From DATGLG01 sp035294245 (GTDB lineage: Bacteria > Pseudomonadota > Alphaproteobacteria > JACZXZ01): a DNA stretch of 64,000 bases. The stretch lies in contig DATGLG010000043.1 of the NCBI GenBank assembly GCA_035294245.1, forward strand, positions 186,001-250,000, written 5' to 3'. Below, in pieces: positions 33,524 to 42,659 of the stretch (its first letter is position 1; every line of letters begins with the position of its first letter). The translations under genes were made by a program, and so were the position numbers. Below the pieces are notes generated by a model, which made no database searches, was not told the origin of the DNA, and saw only the letters and a list, made by a program, of their open reading frames with translations.

Positions 33524-34777
33524 TCATAGATTCTCGCGCAGCCAGTCTCCAATGCGACCGAGCACGCCGTTCGGCGCCTCCTCCGAGCGCCGTGGGCGCT
33601 GCGACGAATCGGAGAACCGCGTCACCGCGTATTGAAGGAGCCCGGCGCAGGTCGCGAAGGCCGGCCCGGCTGTGGCATCGGCCAGGCCTCCGATGCGGAG
33701 CGGCCGGCCCATGCGCACCTGCTTGTCGAGGATCAGCGTCGCGATCTCGCGCAGACCTTGAAGCTGGCTTGCCCCACCCGTCAGCACGACGCGCCGGCCG
33801 GCAACGCGGTCGAAGCCACTCGCCTCGAGGCGCGAGCGCACCAGCTCCAGAGTCTCCTCGATGCGCGGCTGAATGATCCCGACCAGGATCGATTTCGGCA
33901 CGTGATTGGGAACCGCATGCTCGTCCTCGCCGACCTGGGGTACGTCGATCACCTCGCGCTCGTCGGCCGAAGTCGAGAGCGCGCTTCCGTAGAGCGTCTT
34001 CATGCGCTCCGCGTGGATGACAGGTGTCGAGAGTCCCCGTGCGATGTCGCTGGTGACGTGCTGCCCGCCGATGGGGATGCACTCGGTATAAACCACCTCA
34101 CCGTCGAAGAAGACGGAGATCGACGTGCTGCCGCCGCCCATATCGATGCAGGTGACGCCGAGGTCGGTCTCGTCCTCGACGAGCGAGGAGAGGCCGGCGG
34201 CGTAGGGCGACACGACAAGGGCGCGGAGATCGAGATGGCACCGGGCGACGCAGGTCTTGAGATTGCGGACCGGGCCCGCGGACGCGCTCACGACGTGCAT
34301 GTTGACGCCGAGCCGCTCGCCATACATGCCGCGCGGATCCCGAATGCCGCGGCTGCCGTCGATCGTGTAGCTGACGGGGATCGAATGGATGATCTCGCGG
34401 TCATTCCCGCCGTTCAGCAAGTAACCTTGCCCAAGCACCCGGCGGAGATCGGCATCCCCGACCTCGTGGCCTGCAATCGCCACTTCGACGGCAACGGTCT
34501 GCGATGCAGGCGAGCCGCAGGAAAGATTGACGAAGACATCGCGGATTGTCTCGCCGGCCATTTGCTCGGCGGCATGGACGGCGCCGCGGATCGACTCCTC
34601 TGCGGCATCCATATCGACGATGGCGCCCGCGCGCAGTCCCCGCGATTTCTGGTGCCCGATTCCCACGACCCGGATGTTGTCCCCCTCGATCTGGGCGATG
34701 AAGCAACAGGCCTTGGTCGTGCCGATATCGAGCGCGGCGACGAGACCGCTGCGTGGCTTTGGCAATCCCCTCTTCAC
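33524..34777 (-). CDS. ftsA: Cell division protein FtsA
   Basis: 417-residue actin-like membrane tether for FtsZ. The nucleotide-binding motifs are visible: phosphate-1 LVAALDIGTTKACCFIAQI, phosphate-2 GVTCIDMGGGSTSISVFFDG and adenosine VVLTGGASQLQGL. An SHS2/1c domain lies between. The C-terminal end RIGDWLRENL is the amphipathic membrane-targeting helix. Starts at GTG with GGGGGAG upstream. Starts 39 bp after ftsQ and precedes ftsZ. Confidence 0.96.
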   Translation of the reverse strand: MKRGLPKPRSGLVAALDIGTTKACCFIAQIEGDNIRVVGIGHQKSRGLRAGAIVDMDAAEESIRGAVHAAEQMAGETIRDVFVNLSCGSPASQTVAVEVAIAGHEVGDADLRRVLGQGYLLNGGNDREIIHSIPVSYTIDGSRGIRDPRGMYGERLGVNMHVVSASAGPVRNLKTCVARCHLDLRALVVSPYAAGLSSLVEDETDLGVTCIDMGGGSTSISVFFDGEVVYTECIPIGGQHVTSDIARGLSTPVIHAERMKTLYGSALSTSADEREVIDVPQVGEDEHAVPNHVPKSILVGIIQPRIEETLELVRSRLEASGFDRVAGRRVVLTGGASQLQGLREIATLILDKQVRMGRPLRIGGLADATAGPAFATCAGLLQYAVTRFSDSSQRPRRSEEAPNGVLGRIGDWLRENL

Positions 34778-34816
34778 GACTCCCCCAGCTCCTCGATCAA
34801 AGCTCGACGTGATTGA

Positions 34817-35665
34817 TCATGTGTTCTTTCCCGGCTTGGCCAGATGTTGCGCCGCTTCCGGCGACAGCCGCACGATGACGCGGTCCGGTAGGCGAAGGTC
34901 GATCATCACGATATCGCGCGCGAAGAGGTGATCCTTGGCCTCGAGCGCGGCCAACCGGCCGAATGCCGCCTCGGCATCGGATTCGGGAAGGCGCACATCG
35001 ATGCCCTCCTGGAGGTGCAGGTTCCAGCGCCGATCACCGACCCACACCGCGGCGGCGACATGGCGCGCCACGGCGGGCCATCGGGCGAACATGTCGAGAA
35101 GCATCGAGGCGTGTTCCGGAGCACCTTCGCCAACAACCATCGGCAGTTGACTGAAGCGGTGGATGTCGGCGCCCTTGATCTCCTTTCCGTCTCGATCGAT
35201 CAAGCCGATCACGCCGCCGTGCTGCCAGAGCGCGAGCGGCGTGCGCTCCTCGATCTTCACGTAGAGAAGCCGGGGCCAGCGACGCTCAAGCGATGCCTTC
35301 CGCACCCAGGGCAGCGCCTCGAGTCGTGCCTTGGCCGCGGCGAGATCCACGGCGAGGAGCGGAGCGCCCCGCTTCACATCCAGCGCTGCCAGGATCGCGT
35401 CGGCGCGGGTTTCTTTGCGTCCTTCGACGAGCACGTCCTCGACTTGCAGGCCCAACTGGGCGGTCATCTCGACGGCGCTGTTGAGGGCGAGCCCATAGGC
35501 TTGCGCGGCAGTGCCGCTATGCCAGAGCCAGAAGCCGCTTCCGCCAAGGCACGCGGCCGTGAGGAGCGCCGCACCATAGCGCAGCGCCATGCGATAGCGC
35601 CGGACCGATGGACGACGCCAGCGCGGGCGGGCGGGAGGCAGGGACGGGGCGCTCAGGTGTCGCAT
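34817..35665 (-). CDS. ftsQ: Cell division protein FtsQ
   Basis: 282-residue bitopic divisome protein. A basic cytoplasmic N-terminus is followed by one membrane segment (LRYGAALLTAACLGGSGFWL), the POTRA domain (GLQVEDVLVEGRKETRADAI, then WVRKASLERRWPRLLYVKIE) and a beta domain. The ATG at 35665 is chosen because GGTGGAG lies 8 bases upstream; it overlaps the ddl stop by 13 bases. A longer frame from 35686 is possible. FtsQ links early and late divisome proteins through FtsB/FtsL. Confidence 0.93.
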   Translation of the reverse strand: MRHLSAPSLPPARPRWRRPSVRRYRMALRYGAALLTAACLGGSGFWLWHSGTAAQAYGLALNSAVEMTAQLGLQVEDVLVEGRKETRADAILAALDVKRGAPLLAVDLAAAKARLEALPWVRKASLERRWPRLLYVKIEERTPLALWQHGGVIGLIDRDGKEIKGADIHRFSQLPMVVGEGAPEHASMLLDMFARWPAVARHVAAAVWVGDRRWNLHLQEGIDVRLPESDAEAAFGRLAALEAKDHLFARDIVMIDLRLPDRVIVRLSPEAAQHLAKPGKNT

Positions 35666-36573
35666 GCGGCGTTCTCCACCATCCATGCGACGAGCTCCAC
35701 GAAGGAAATCCCGAGATAGGCGGCTTGCTCGGGCACCAGGGAGAGGGGCGTCATGCCCGGCTGGGTATTGATCTCGAGAAGGTACACGCCGCTGGCGCCC
35801 TCGAGGCGATCGTCGTAGCGAAAATCGGCGCGACTAACCCCACGACAGCCGATCGTCCGATGCGCGCGCAGCGCGTAGTCCTGGCAGGCGCGAATGACGT
35901 CGTCGGAGACCTGGGCGGGAACGAGATGCGTCGTCTTCCCCTCGGTATATTTGGCGGCGTAGTCGTAGAACCCCGTATGCGGGCGGAGCTCGGTGACGGC
36001 CAATGCCCGGTCGCCCATCACCGACACGGTGAGCTCGCGCCCGGGGATATAGCGCTCGACCAGGACTTCGTCGCCGAACGGCCAAGCGTTGCGCTCGAAT
36101 GGAAGCGCGTTATCACCGGACTTGACGATACGGACTCCGACGCTGGAGCCCTCGGCGATCGGCTTCACCACATAGGGGCGCGGCATCACATCGCCTGCCA
36201 GCACCTCTTCGCGATGCACGACCTTCCCCTCGGCGCAGGGAATCCCTGCCGCCTCGAAGAGGCGCTTCGCCATCGGCTTGTTCATCGCGACGGCGGAGGC
36301 GAGCAGGCCCGAGTGGGTATATGGAATGCCAAGGACGTTGAGCACGCCCTGGATGCAGCCGTCCTCGCCCCAACGGCCATGCAGGGCGTTGAAGACGACA
36401 TCGGGGTGCGGCTCGATGGACTTGAGCAATTTCCCGAGGTCGCGCTCGACCGTGATCTCCGTGACGCGATATCCTGCTTCCGCGAGGGCCTTGGCACAGC
36501 TCCTGCCGCTCACGAGGGAGACCTCGCGCTCGCTCGACCACCCCCCCATCAAGACGGCGACGTGTCGGCTCAT
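35653..36573 (-). CDS. ddl: D-alanine--D-alanine ligase
   Basis: 306-residue ATP-grasp enzyme that makes the D-Ala-D-Ala dipeptide for the peptidoglycan stem. Typical stretches: the N-terminal VAVLMGGWSSEREVSLVSGR, the ATP-binding core RPYVVKPIAEGSSVGVRIVK, VLVERYIPGRELTVSVMGD and the C-terminal metal site YLLEINTQPGMTPLSLVPEQ. Overlaps the murB stop by four bases. Confidence 0.96.
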   Translation of the reverse strand: MSRHVAVLMGGWSSEREVSLVSGRSCAKALAEAGYRVTEITVERDLGKLLKSIEPHPDVVFNALHGRWGEDGCIQGVLNVLGIPYTHSGLLASAVAMNKPMAKRLFEAAGIPCAEGKVVHREEVLAGDVMPRPYVVKPIAEGSSVGVRIVKSGDNALPFERNAWPFGDEVLVERYIPGRELTVSVMGDRALAVTELRPHTGFYDYAAKYTEGKTTHLVPAQVSDDVIRACQDYALRAHRTIGCRGVSRADFRYDDRLEGASGVYLLEINTQPGMTPLSLVPEQAAYLGISFVELVAWMVENAACDT

Positions 36574-37535
36574 GGCATCCTCTCGACCGACGTCGCGCTC
36601 CGGCCCCGCACACCGATCACACGAATTTCCCAGCGCAGCTCGACGCCGCTTGATTCACGCACGCGGCGACGCACCTCCTCGCCCAGATCCTCGAGATCGG
36701 CGGCGGTAGCACTTCCCGTATTGATGAGGAAATTGCAGTGCTTCTCGGAAACCATGGCGCCGCCGCGCCGCAGGCCGCGACACCCGGCTGCCTCGATGAG
36801 CTGCCACGCCTTGCGTCCCTGCGCCGCCGGATCGCTCGGATTGGCGAAGGTGCTGCCGCCCGTCGGGCTGCGGATCGGCTGACTTTCCTCCCGCGACTTC
36901 TGGATCTCCGCCATGCGCCGGGCGATCGCCTGCCGCTCGCCGCGCGCTGCCGCGAGGCGGGCTGCGGTGAATATCCATTCCTCGGGAATCGCGCTGTGGC
37001 GATAGGTAAGACCGAGCTCGTCGGGCCTCAGCCGGTGAATGCTGCCACGGGAGTCGATCGCCTCGGCTTCGACGATGACGTCTTTGATTTCGCACCCGTA
37101 AGCGCCGGCATTCATGCGCAATGCGCCGCCGATCGTCCCGGGAATGCCCGAGAGGAATTCGAGCCCGGCGAGCGACGACTCGGCTGCGACCAGCGCGACG
37201 TTGAGATCGAGAGCCGCGGCGCCGGCGGATACCTCCTCTTCCGCGACGCGGATTTCCGCGAAATCCCGTCCGAGACGAATCACCACGCCCGGCACGCCTC
37301 CGTCGCGCACCAGCAGATTCGAGCCGACGCCGATGACCGTCACCGGAACCTCCGCAGGCTTGCCGGCGAGGAAGGAGACGAGGTCGTCCTGATCGGCCGG
37401 GCGGAACATGATTTCCGCGGGGCCGCCGACCTTGAACCAGGTGATGCGGTCGAGGGGTGCATTCTCGGTCAGGCGTCCCCGCACCGGGGGCAGCCGCTCG
37501 ATGAGCCGAACCGGTTCCCGCTTCAGCGCCATCAT
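36570..37535 (-). CDS. murB: UDP-N-acetylenolpyruvoylglucosamine reductase
   Basis: 321-residue FAD enzyme that reduces UDP-GlcNAc-enolpyruvate to UDP-MurNAc. The FAD-binding_4 domain includes TWFKVGGPAEIMFRPADQDD, VIGVGSNLLVRDGGVPGVV and SGIPGTIGGALRMNAGAYG. The C-terminal domain has the proton-donor Ser region PTGGSTFANP and EKHCNFLINTG. It lacks the Tyr loop insert, so it is a type II MurB. The start ATGATG overlaps the murC stop; either Met could be first. Confidence 0.96.
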   Translation of the reverse strand: MMALKREPVRLIERLPPVRGRLTENAPLDRITWFKVGGPAEIMFRPADQDDLVSFLAGKPAEVPVTVIGVGSNLLVRDGGVPGVVIRLGRDFAEIRVAEEEVSAGAAALDLNVALVAAESSLAGLEFLSGIPGTIGGALRMNAGAYGCEIKDVIVEAEAIDSRGSIHRLRPDELGLTYRHSAIPEEWIFTAARLAAARGERQAIARRMAEIQKSREESQPIRSPTGGSTFANPSDPAAQGRKAWQLIEAAGCRGLRRGGAMVSEKHCNFLINTGSATAADLEDLGEEVRRRVRESSGVELRWEIRVIGVRGRSATSVERMP

Positions 37536-38986
37536 CGTCCGGTCCCTCGTGTCGCGTGAGGCGCGCGGCCGCGGCGGGCGGCGAAGATCGCGGCGAGCTC
37601 GCTTGGCAAGGAATTCGCCCAATTGGTGATGCTGCCAGCCCCCACACACACGACCATGTCATTCGCTTCGGCAAGCTCGGCGATGATTCCGGCCAGTGCC
37701 TGTGGCTCACCGAGGGGGATGACCTTGCGATGGCCGTGATTGCGCAGCCCTTCGACCAGCGCGTCGCGGTTGACGCCTTCGATCGGTGCCTCGCCTGCCG
37801 GATAGACCTCGGCGACGATTACAACGTCGGCCTCGTTGAAGCAGGTGCAGAACTCTTCGAAGAGATCGCGCAGCCGCGTATAGCGATGGGGTTGCACCAC
37901 TGCGATCACTCGTCCTTGGCACGCCGTCCGCACGGCTCGCATCACGGCGGCGATCTCGACCGGATGGTGACCGTAGTCGTCGATGACGCGGATACCGTTG
38001 ACCTCACCGGTGAGGGTGAGCCGCCGCTTCACTCCGCCGAAGGCCGCAAGGGCCTTGCGGATGGTCGGCTCGGCGATGCCCATCTCATAGGCGATCGCGA
38101 TGGCGGCGAGGGAGTTCTGCACGTTGTGCTGGCCGAGCATTGGCAGAATCACGCGCTCGAGCCGGTGCTCCTCGCCGCGGAAGCGGTCTGTGATGGTGAC
38201 GGTATAGCGCGAACCCGTGGGGCTCAGCTCGATATCGCTGGCGCGGACATCGGCCTGGGGACTCACGCCATAGGTGATGATCTTGCGATCAAGAACGCGC
38301 GGGATGAGAGCCTGAACCTCCGGGTGGTCGAGGCAGAGCGCCGCGAAGCCATAAAAGGGAATATTCTGGACGAAGGAGGTGAAGGCCTCGCGGACCTTGT
38401 CGAAGCTGCCGTAGAAATCGAGATGCTCGGGATCGATGTTGGTGACGACGGCGATTGTCGCTGGCAGCTTGACGAAGGTGCCGTCGGACTCGTCGGCCTC
38501 GACGACCATCCAATCGCCGGAGCCGAGGCGTGCATTGGTGCCATAAGCGTTGATAATGCCGCCATTGATCACCGTCGGATCGAGTCCCGCGGCCTCGAGC
38601 ATGGCGGCAACCATCGAGGTCGTGGTCGTCTTCCCGTGCGTCCCGCCCACGGCTACGGACCACTTGAGCCGCATGAGCTCGCCCAGCATCTCGGCGCGGC
38701 GGACGACCGGCAGCAGGCGAGCGCGCGCGGCGGCCACCTCGGGATTGTCCGGCTTGACGGCTGAGGAGACGACGAGAACCTCAGCTTCGCCGAGATTGTC
38801 GGCTTGGTGGCCGATCGAGACCGGTATGCCGAAGCCGCGCAGCCGGCGAACATTCGCGTTGTCGGCAAGATCGCTCCCCTGCACCTTGTAGCCAAGGTTG
38901 TGGAGGATCTCGGCGATCCCGCTCATGCCGATCCCGCCGATGCCGACGAAATGAATGATTCCGATGTCGAGAGGCAAGCTTCTCAT
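37532..38986 (-). CDS. murC: UDP-N-acetylmuramate--L-alanine ligase
   Basis: 484-residue Mur ligase that adds L-Ala to UDP-MurNAc. Domain 1 begins IHFVGIGGIGMSGIAEILHN; the P-loop is VGGTHGKTTTTSMVAAML; conserved VVEADESDGTFVKLPATIAV and TNIDPEHLDFYGSFD follow; domain 3 has VIDDYGHHPVEIAAVMRAVR and VVQPHRYTRL. Four-base overlap with murG upstream and murB downstream in the polycistronic block. Confidence 0.97.
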   Translation of the reverse strand: MRSLPLDIGIIHFVGIGGIGMSGIAEILHNLGYKVQGSDLADNANVRRLRGFGIPVSIGHQADNLGEAEVLVVSSAVKPDNPEVAAARARLLPVVRRAEMLGELMRLKWSVAVGGTHGKTTTTSMVAAMLEAAGLDPTVINGGIINAYGTNARLGSGDWMVVEADESDGTFVKLPATIAVVTNIDPEHLDFYGSFDKVREAFTSFVQNIPFYGFAALCLDHPEVQALIPRVLDRKIITYGVSPQADVRASDIELSPTGSRYTVTITDRFRGEEHRLERVILPMLGQHNVQNSLAAIAIAYEMGIAEPTIRKALAAFGGVKRRLTLTGEVNGIRVIDDYGHHPVEIAAVMRAVRTACQGRVIAVVQPHRYTRLRDLFEEFCTCFNEADVVIVAEVYPAGEAPIEGVNRDALVEGLRNHGHRKVIPLGEPQALAGIIAELAEANDMVVCVGAGSITNWANSLPSELAAIFAARRGRAPHATRGTGR

Positions 38987-40122
38987 TCTGCGGCGACTTT
39001 CAATGGATCACGGCCCCCGTTGGCGGGGAGAAGGCGTTCGACCAAAGCGGCGAGCCGCTCAGCCGCATCGGCGCGGCCGATAGCGCGCGCGCGTCGGGCG
39101 GCGGCAGTGAGCGTCTCGGGCCGTTCGATCAGCGCACGGAGGCGCTCGGCAAGACCTGCGGCGTCGAGGCCGGCCTCCGGCATTAGCCATGCAGCACCGG
39201 CTTCCGCGATCGCGGCGGCGTTCGCGGTCTGATGATTGTCGATTGCGTGCGGATAGGGCACGAGGATGGCCGGCCTTCCGGCGGCGGTGAGCTCGGCGAC
39301 TGTCGAGGCGCCCGAGCGCGCGATGAGGAGATGACAGGTGGCCAGTCGCTGGGGAATGTCGTGGAAGAAGGGCGCCACTTCGGCGCGGACGCCGCAATCG
39401 CGATAGGCTGCCGTGACGGTGTCCAGGTCCTTCGGCCGCGCCTGCTGGTCGACGCGGAGGCGCGCACGCATGCTCTCGGGGAGGCGAGAAACGGCAGCGG
39501 GCACGAGATGTCCGAACACCCGTGCGCCTTGGCTGCCCCCGGTCACGAGCAGGCGGATGCCGTTCTGTTCCTCGAAAGGAGGATAGGTCGCCCCGGCGAG
39601 GGCGGCGATCTCCGGGCGGACCGGATTGCCGGTCACGACAACCTTGGCTTGGTCGACTTGCCGCATCGCCTTCGTCCGTGCGAACGAGGTGGCGATCATA
39701 TGGACGCGAGGCGCGAGCAGCCGGTTGGCGCGCCCCAGCACGGCGTTCTGCTCATGGAGCGCCGCCGGCACGCGAAGCGTCATGGCAGCCGCCATCGTCG
39801 GCAGCGTCGCATAGCCGCCGAAGCCGAGCACGGCACCGGGTTTCTGCCGGGCGACCAGTGCCAGAGCCTGGCCGAATCCGAGCACCAGGTTTCCGGCGGC
39901 GATCGCGCGCTTCAAGACCGCACGTCCGGCGACGCCGCCGGCGGCGATTACGCGGATCTCCACCCCGGCGAGCCGTCCCGTATGATCGGCACCGCGTCGG
40001 TCGGTGATCAGCATCACGTGATGCCCCCGCGCGAGAAGCGCGCGCGCCGTCGCCTCGGCGGGAAACATGTGCCCGCCCGTTCCACCGGCCGCAAGGAGGA
40101 TATGGCGCGATCCGCCGCTCAT
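38983..40122 (-). CDS. murG: UDP-GlcNAc:lipid I N-acetylglucosamine transferase
   Basis: 379-residue peripheral membrane glycosyltransferase that converts lipid I to lipid II. Signature loops: ILLAAGGTGGHMFPAEATA, LGFGGYATLPTMAAAM, HEQNAVLGRANRLLA, LLVTGGSQGARVFG and the donor-binding RSGASTVAELTAAGRPAILV. The ATG at 40122 overlaps the ftsW stop; an upstream extension of eight residues is less likely. Confidence 0.96.
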   Translation of the reverse strand: MSGGSRHILLAAGGTGGHMFPAEATARALLARGHHVMLITDRRGADHTGRLAGVEIRVIAAGGVAGRAVLKRAIAAGNLVLGFGQALALVARQKPGAVLGFGGYATLPTMAAAMTLRVPAALHEQNAVLGRANRLLAPRVHMIATSFARTKAMRQVDQAKVVVTGNPVRPEIAALAGATYPPFEEQNGIRLLVTGGSQGARVFGHLVPAAVSRLPESMRARLRVDQQARPKDLDTVTAAYRDCGVRAEVAPFFHDIPQRLATCHLLIARSGASTVAELTAAGRPAILVPYPHAIDNHQTANAAAIAEAGAAWLMPEAGLDAAGLAERLRALIERPETLTAAARRARAIGRADAAERLAALVERLLPANGGRDPLKVAAE

Positions 40123-40123
40123 C

Positions 40124-41251
40124 TCATCCGAGCTCCCCGGGGCCAACCCGCTTGCGCGTCAGGGCCAGCAGCATGCCCATTCCCACCGCGAGAGCGAGGA
40201 GCGAGGAGCCGCCGTAGCTGATGAAGGGCAGGGTCATGCCCTTGGTCGGCATCATGTGCAGGGCCGACGCCATATTGACGACAGCCTGCAACCCGAATTG
40301 CGCGATCAAGCCGGTTCCGGCCAGCAGAATGAATAGGTTCTGTTCTTGAAGCAGGCGACCGAAGGAGCGCAGCACCACGAAAGCGAAGATCGCCACGATG
40401 AGCAGGCAGGAGAAGAGGCCGAACTCCTCGCCCGCAACGGCGAAGACAAAGTCGCTATGGGCATCGGGGAGATGCAGCTTGGCAACGCCCTCCCCAGGAC
40501 CGCGGCCGAAGAGCCCGCCATTCGAGAAGGCCTCCATGGCGCGCTCGACCTGATACCCATCGCCGGATTGCGGATTGAGGAATTTATCGACGCGGACGGT
40601 CACGTGCGGCAGGGTGAAATATGCGAGTACGAGCGCTGCGAGCCCGAGCGAGCTCAGGATGGCAACCCAGTAGAGGCGAAGGCCCGCCAGAAAGAACTGC
40701 GTAAACCAGACCGCCGTGACGACGGCGACCATGCCGATATCGGGCTGGGCAACGAGAATCACGGCGATCACGACATAGAGCAGGATCGAGATCAGATTGC
40801 CCGGGATGCGCCGGCTCTGGCGTTGGGCGGCGAACATCCAGGCGGCGACCACGGCGAAGGCCGGCTTGATAAACTCCGACGGCTGGATCGAGAGCGGACC
40901 CAGATGGAGCCAGCGTCGGGCACCTTTGATCTCGGCCCCGAAGGCCAGGGTCGCCGCCATGAGCACAAGCGAGATCAGGAAGAGCCCGACGGCAAGGCGT
41001 CGCACGCCGCGGGGCTCGAGTAGCGAGACGCCGAGCATGAGCACGATCGCGATGGGGAGATAGAGCATCTCCCGCTTCACGAAATAAAACGAATCGTAGC
41101 CGATCCGCACGGCCACCGCCGGACTCGCGGCGAGCGTCAGAATGACGCCGATCATGGCGAGCACGCCGATGGCGACGAGGAGCCACTTGTCGACCGTCCA
41201 CCACCAGCGGCCAAGCACACTCGTATCCGTGCGCGCGAAGGTCGTGGTCAT
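40124..41251 (-). CDS. ftsW: Septal peptidoglycan polymerase FtsW
   Basis: 375-residue SEDS-family glycosyltransferase that polymerises lipid II at the septum with FtsI. About ten membrane segments; SEDS landmarks include KREMLYLPIAIVLMLGVSLL, RWLHLGPLSIQPSEFIKPAF (which contains the conserved QPSE) and the C-terminal MTLPFISYGGSSLLALAVGM. The ATG at 41251 overlaps the murD stop (ATGA); sequence upstream in the same frame belongs to murD. Confidence 0.96.
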   Translation of the reverse strand: MTTTFARTDTSVLGRWWWTVDKWLLVAIGVLAMIGVILTLAASPAVAVRIGYDSFYFVKREMLYLPIAIVLMLGVSLLEPRGVRRLAVGLFLISLVLMAATLAFGAEIKGARRWLHLGPLSIQPSEFIKPAFAVVAAWMFAAQRQSRRIPGNLISILLYVVIAVILVAQPDIGMVAVVTAVWFTQFFLAGLRLYWVAILSSLGLAALVLAYFTLPHVTVRVDKFLNPQSGDGYQVERAMEAFSNGGLFGRGPGEGVAKLHLPDAHSDFVFAVAGEEFGLFSCLLIVAIFAFVVLRSFGRLLQEQNLFILLAGTGLIAQFGLQAVVNMASALHMMPTKGMTLPFISYGGSSLLALAVGMGMLLALTRKRVGPGELG

Positions 41252-42657
41252 GAGGCGCCCCCGGCGGACTGGCGCAGCGGCCGGAATTCCGGCAGCGCCT
41301 GGACGAGCGCGCGGAACCTCTCGCCGCGCGCCTCGAAATTGGCGAATTGATCCCAGGAGGCGCAGGCAGGAGACAGGAGCACAACGGCGCCGGGCTTCGC
41401 CTGTCGGGCGTCGGTGTGAGCGGCTGCAACTGCCGCTTCGAGCGTACGCGAGATGCTGTACGGCACCGCGCCGTCGAGCGTGCGGGCAAAAGCTTCGGCG
41501 GCCTCGCCGATCAGATAGGCATGGGCGACGCGGGGGAAATGAGCGCGCAGCGACTCGATGCCACCTTCCTTCGGCCGTCCGCCGGCGATCCAATAGACGC
41601 GATCATAGCAGATGAGCGCCTTTTCGGCGGCGTCGGCATTCGTCGCCTTGCTGTCGTTGACATAGCGCACGCCGTCGAGAACCGCGATGAGCTCCTGGCG
41701 ATGGGCGAGGCCGGGAAAGCTTCGCAAACCTTCGGCAATCGCCGCAGGCGCAACGCCGACGGCCTTCACCGCGGCATAGGCGGCCGCCGCGTTCTGCCAG
41801 TTATGGCGGCCCGGCAAAGTCGCGATTGCGGTCAGGTCGGCGATCTTTTGCGCAGCATCGTCGCTGGCGTCGATAAGCTGCCCGTCCGCCGCGGAGACGC
41901 CGTCCGCGACAGGGCGCGTGGCAGAGATCGGAATCACGATCCGGTCGCCCCTGGCCACCAATTCCCGATGGATCTCTCGGGCATGGTCGTCATCGATCCC
42001 AACGATTGCGGTCTGCCGGCCGAATTGACGATCGAAGATGTGCTGCTTCGCTGCGATGTACCCCGCAAGCCCGCCATGGCGGTCGAGATGGTCCGGGCTG
42101 ATGTTGGTCAGCACGGCGATGTCGAAGGTGAGCGTCGGCGTTAGCTCGAGCTGATAGGACGATGCCTCGATGACATAGATCCCGCCCGCTTCGAGAGGCG
42201 CCAGCGAGAGCGCGGGCGTACCGAGATTCCCTCCCGTCTGCGCGCGCTTGCCGGCGCGGTCGAGGATATGGCCGATCAGGGCCGTGGTGGTGGATTTCCC
42301 GTTCGTGCCGGTGATCCCCACATAGGTGGCGTCCCGGCGGCTGCGCCAGAGCAGCTCGAGATCGCAGACGATCTCGAGTCCGGCTGCGCGCGCCCGCGCC
42401 GCAACGGGGTGTGGGAAGGGGAAGCTATGGGGAATGCCCGGGCTCAGAACCAGCATGGCTGCGGCCTCGAGCTCCTGGCGCCGAAGGTCGACGAGCGGAA
42501 TATGCGCCCGCTCGGCCTCCTTCCGGCGCTCGGCATTGTCATCCCAAGCCCAGACGACGGCGCCGCTCCTCATCAGCGCCTCGGCGGTGGCGGCGCCGCT
42601 CTTGCCGAGGCCCATCACGGCGACCGCTCGTCCGGCAAGAAAGGGAAGATCGATCAT
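41248..42657 (-). CDS. murD: UDP-N-acetylmuramoylalanine--D-glutamate ligase
   Basis: 469-residue Mur ligase that adds D-Glu. Domain 1 RAVAVMGLGKSGAATAEALM, P-loop VGITGTNGKSTTTALIGHIL, YVIEASSYQLELTPTLTFDI, LTNISPDHLDRHGGLAGYIA, and domain 3 YVNDSKATNADAAEKALICY with WIAGGRPKEGG. The ATG at 42657 follows GAGGTGA, which also contains the mraY stop. Confidence 0.96.
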   Translation of the reverse strand: MIDLPFLAGRAVAVMGLGKSGAATAEALMRSGAVVWAWDDNAERRKEAERAHIPLVDLRRQELEAAAMLVLSPGIPHSFPFPHPVAARARAAGLEIVCDLELLWRSRRDATYVGITGTNGKSTTTALIGHILDRAGKRAQTGGNLGTPALSLAPLEAGGIYVIEASSYQLELTPTLTFDIAVLTNISPDHLDRHGGLAGYIAAKQHIFDRQFGRQTAIVGIDDDHAREIHRELVARGDRIVIPISATRPVADGVSAADGQLIDASDDAAQKIADLTAIATLPGRHNWQNAAAAYAAVKAVGVAPAAIAEGLRSFPGLAHRQELIAVLDGVRYVNDSKATNADAAEKALICYDRVYWIAGGRPKEGGIESLRAHFPRVAHAYLIGEAAEAFARTLDGAVPYSISRTLEAAVAAAHTDARQAKPGAVVLLSPACASWDQFANFEARGERFRALVQALPEFRPLRQSAGGAS

Positions 42658-42659
42658 CG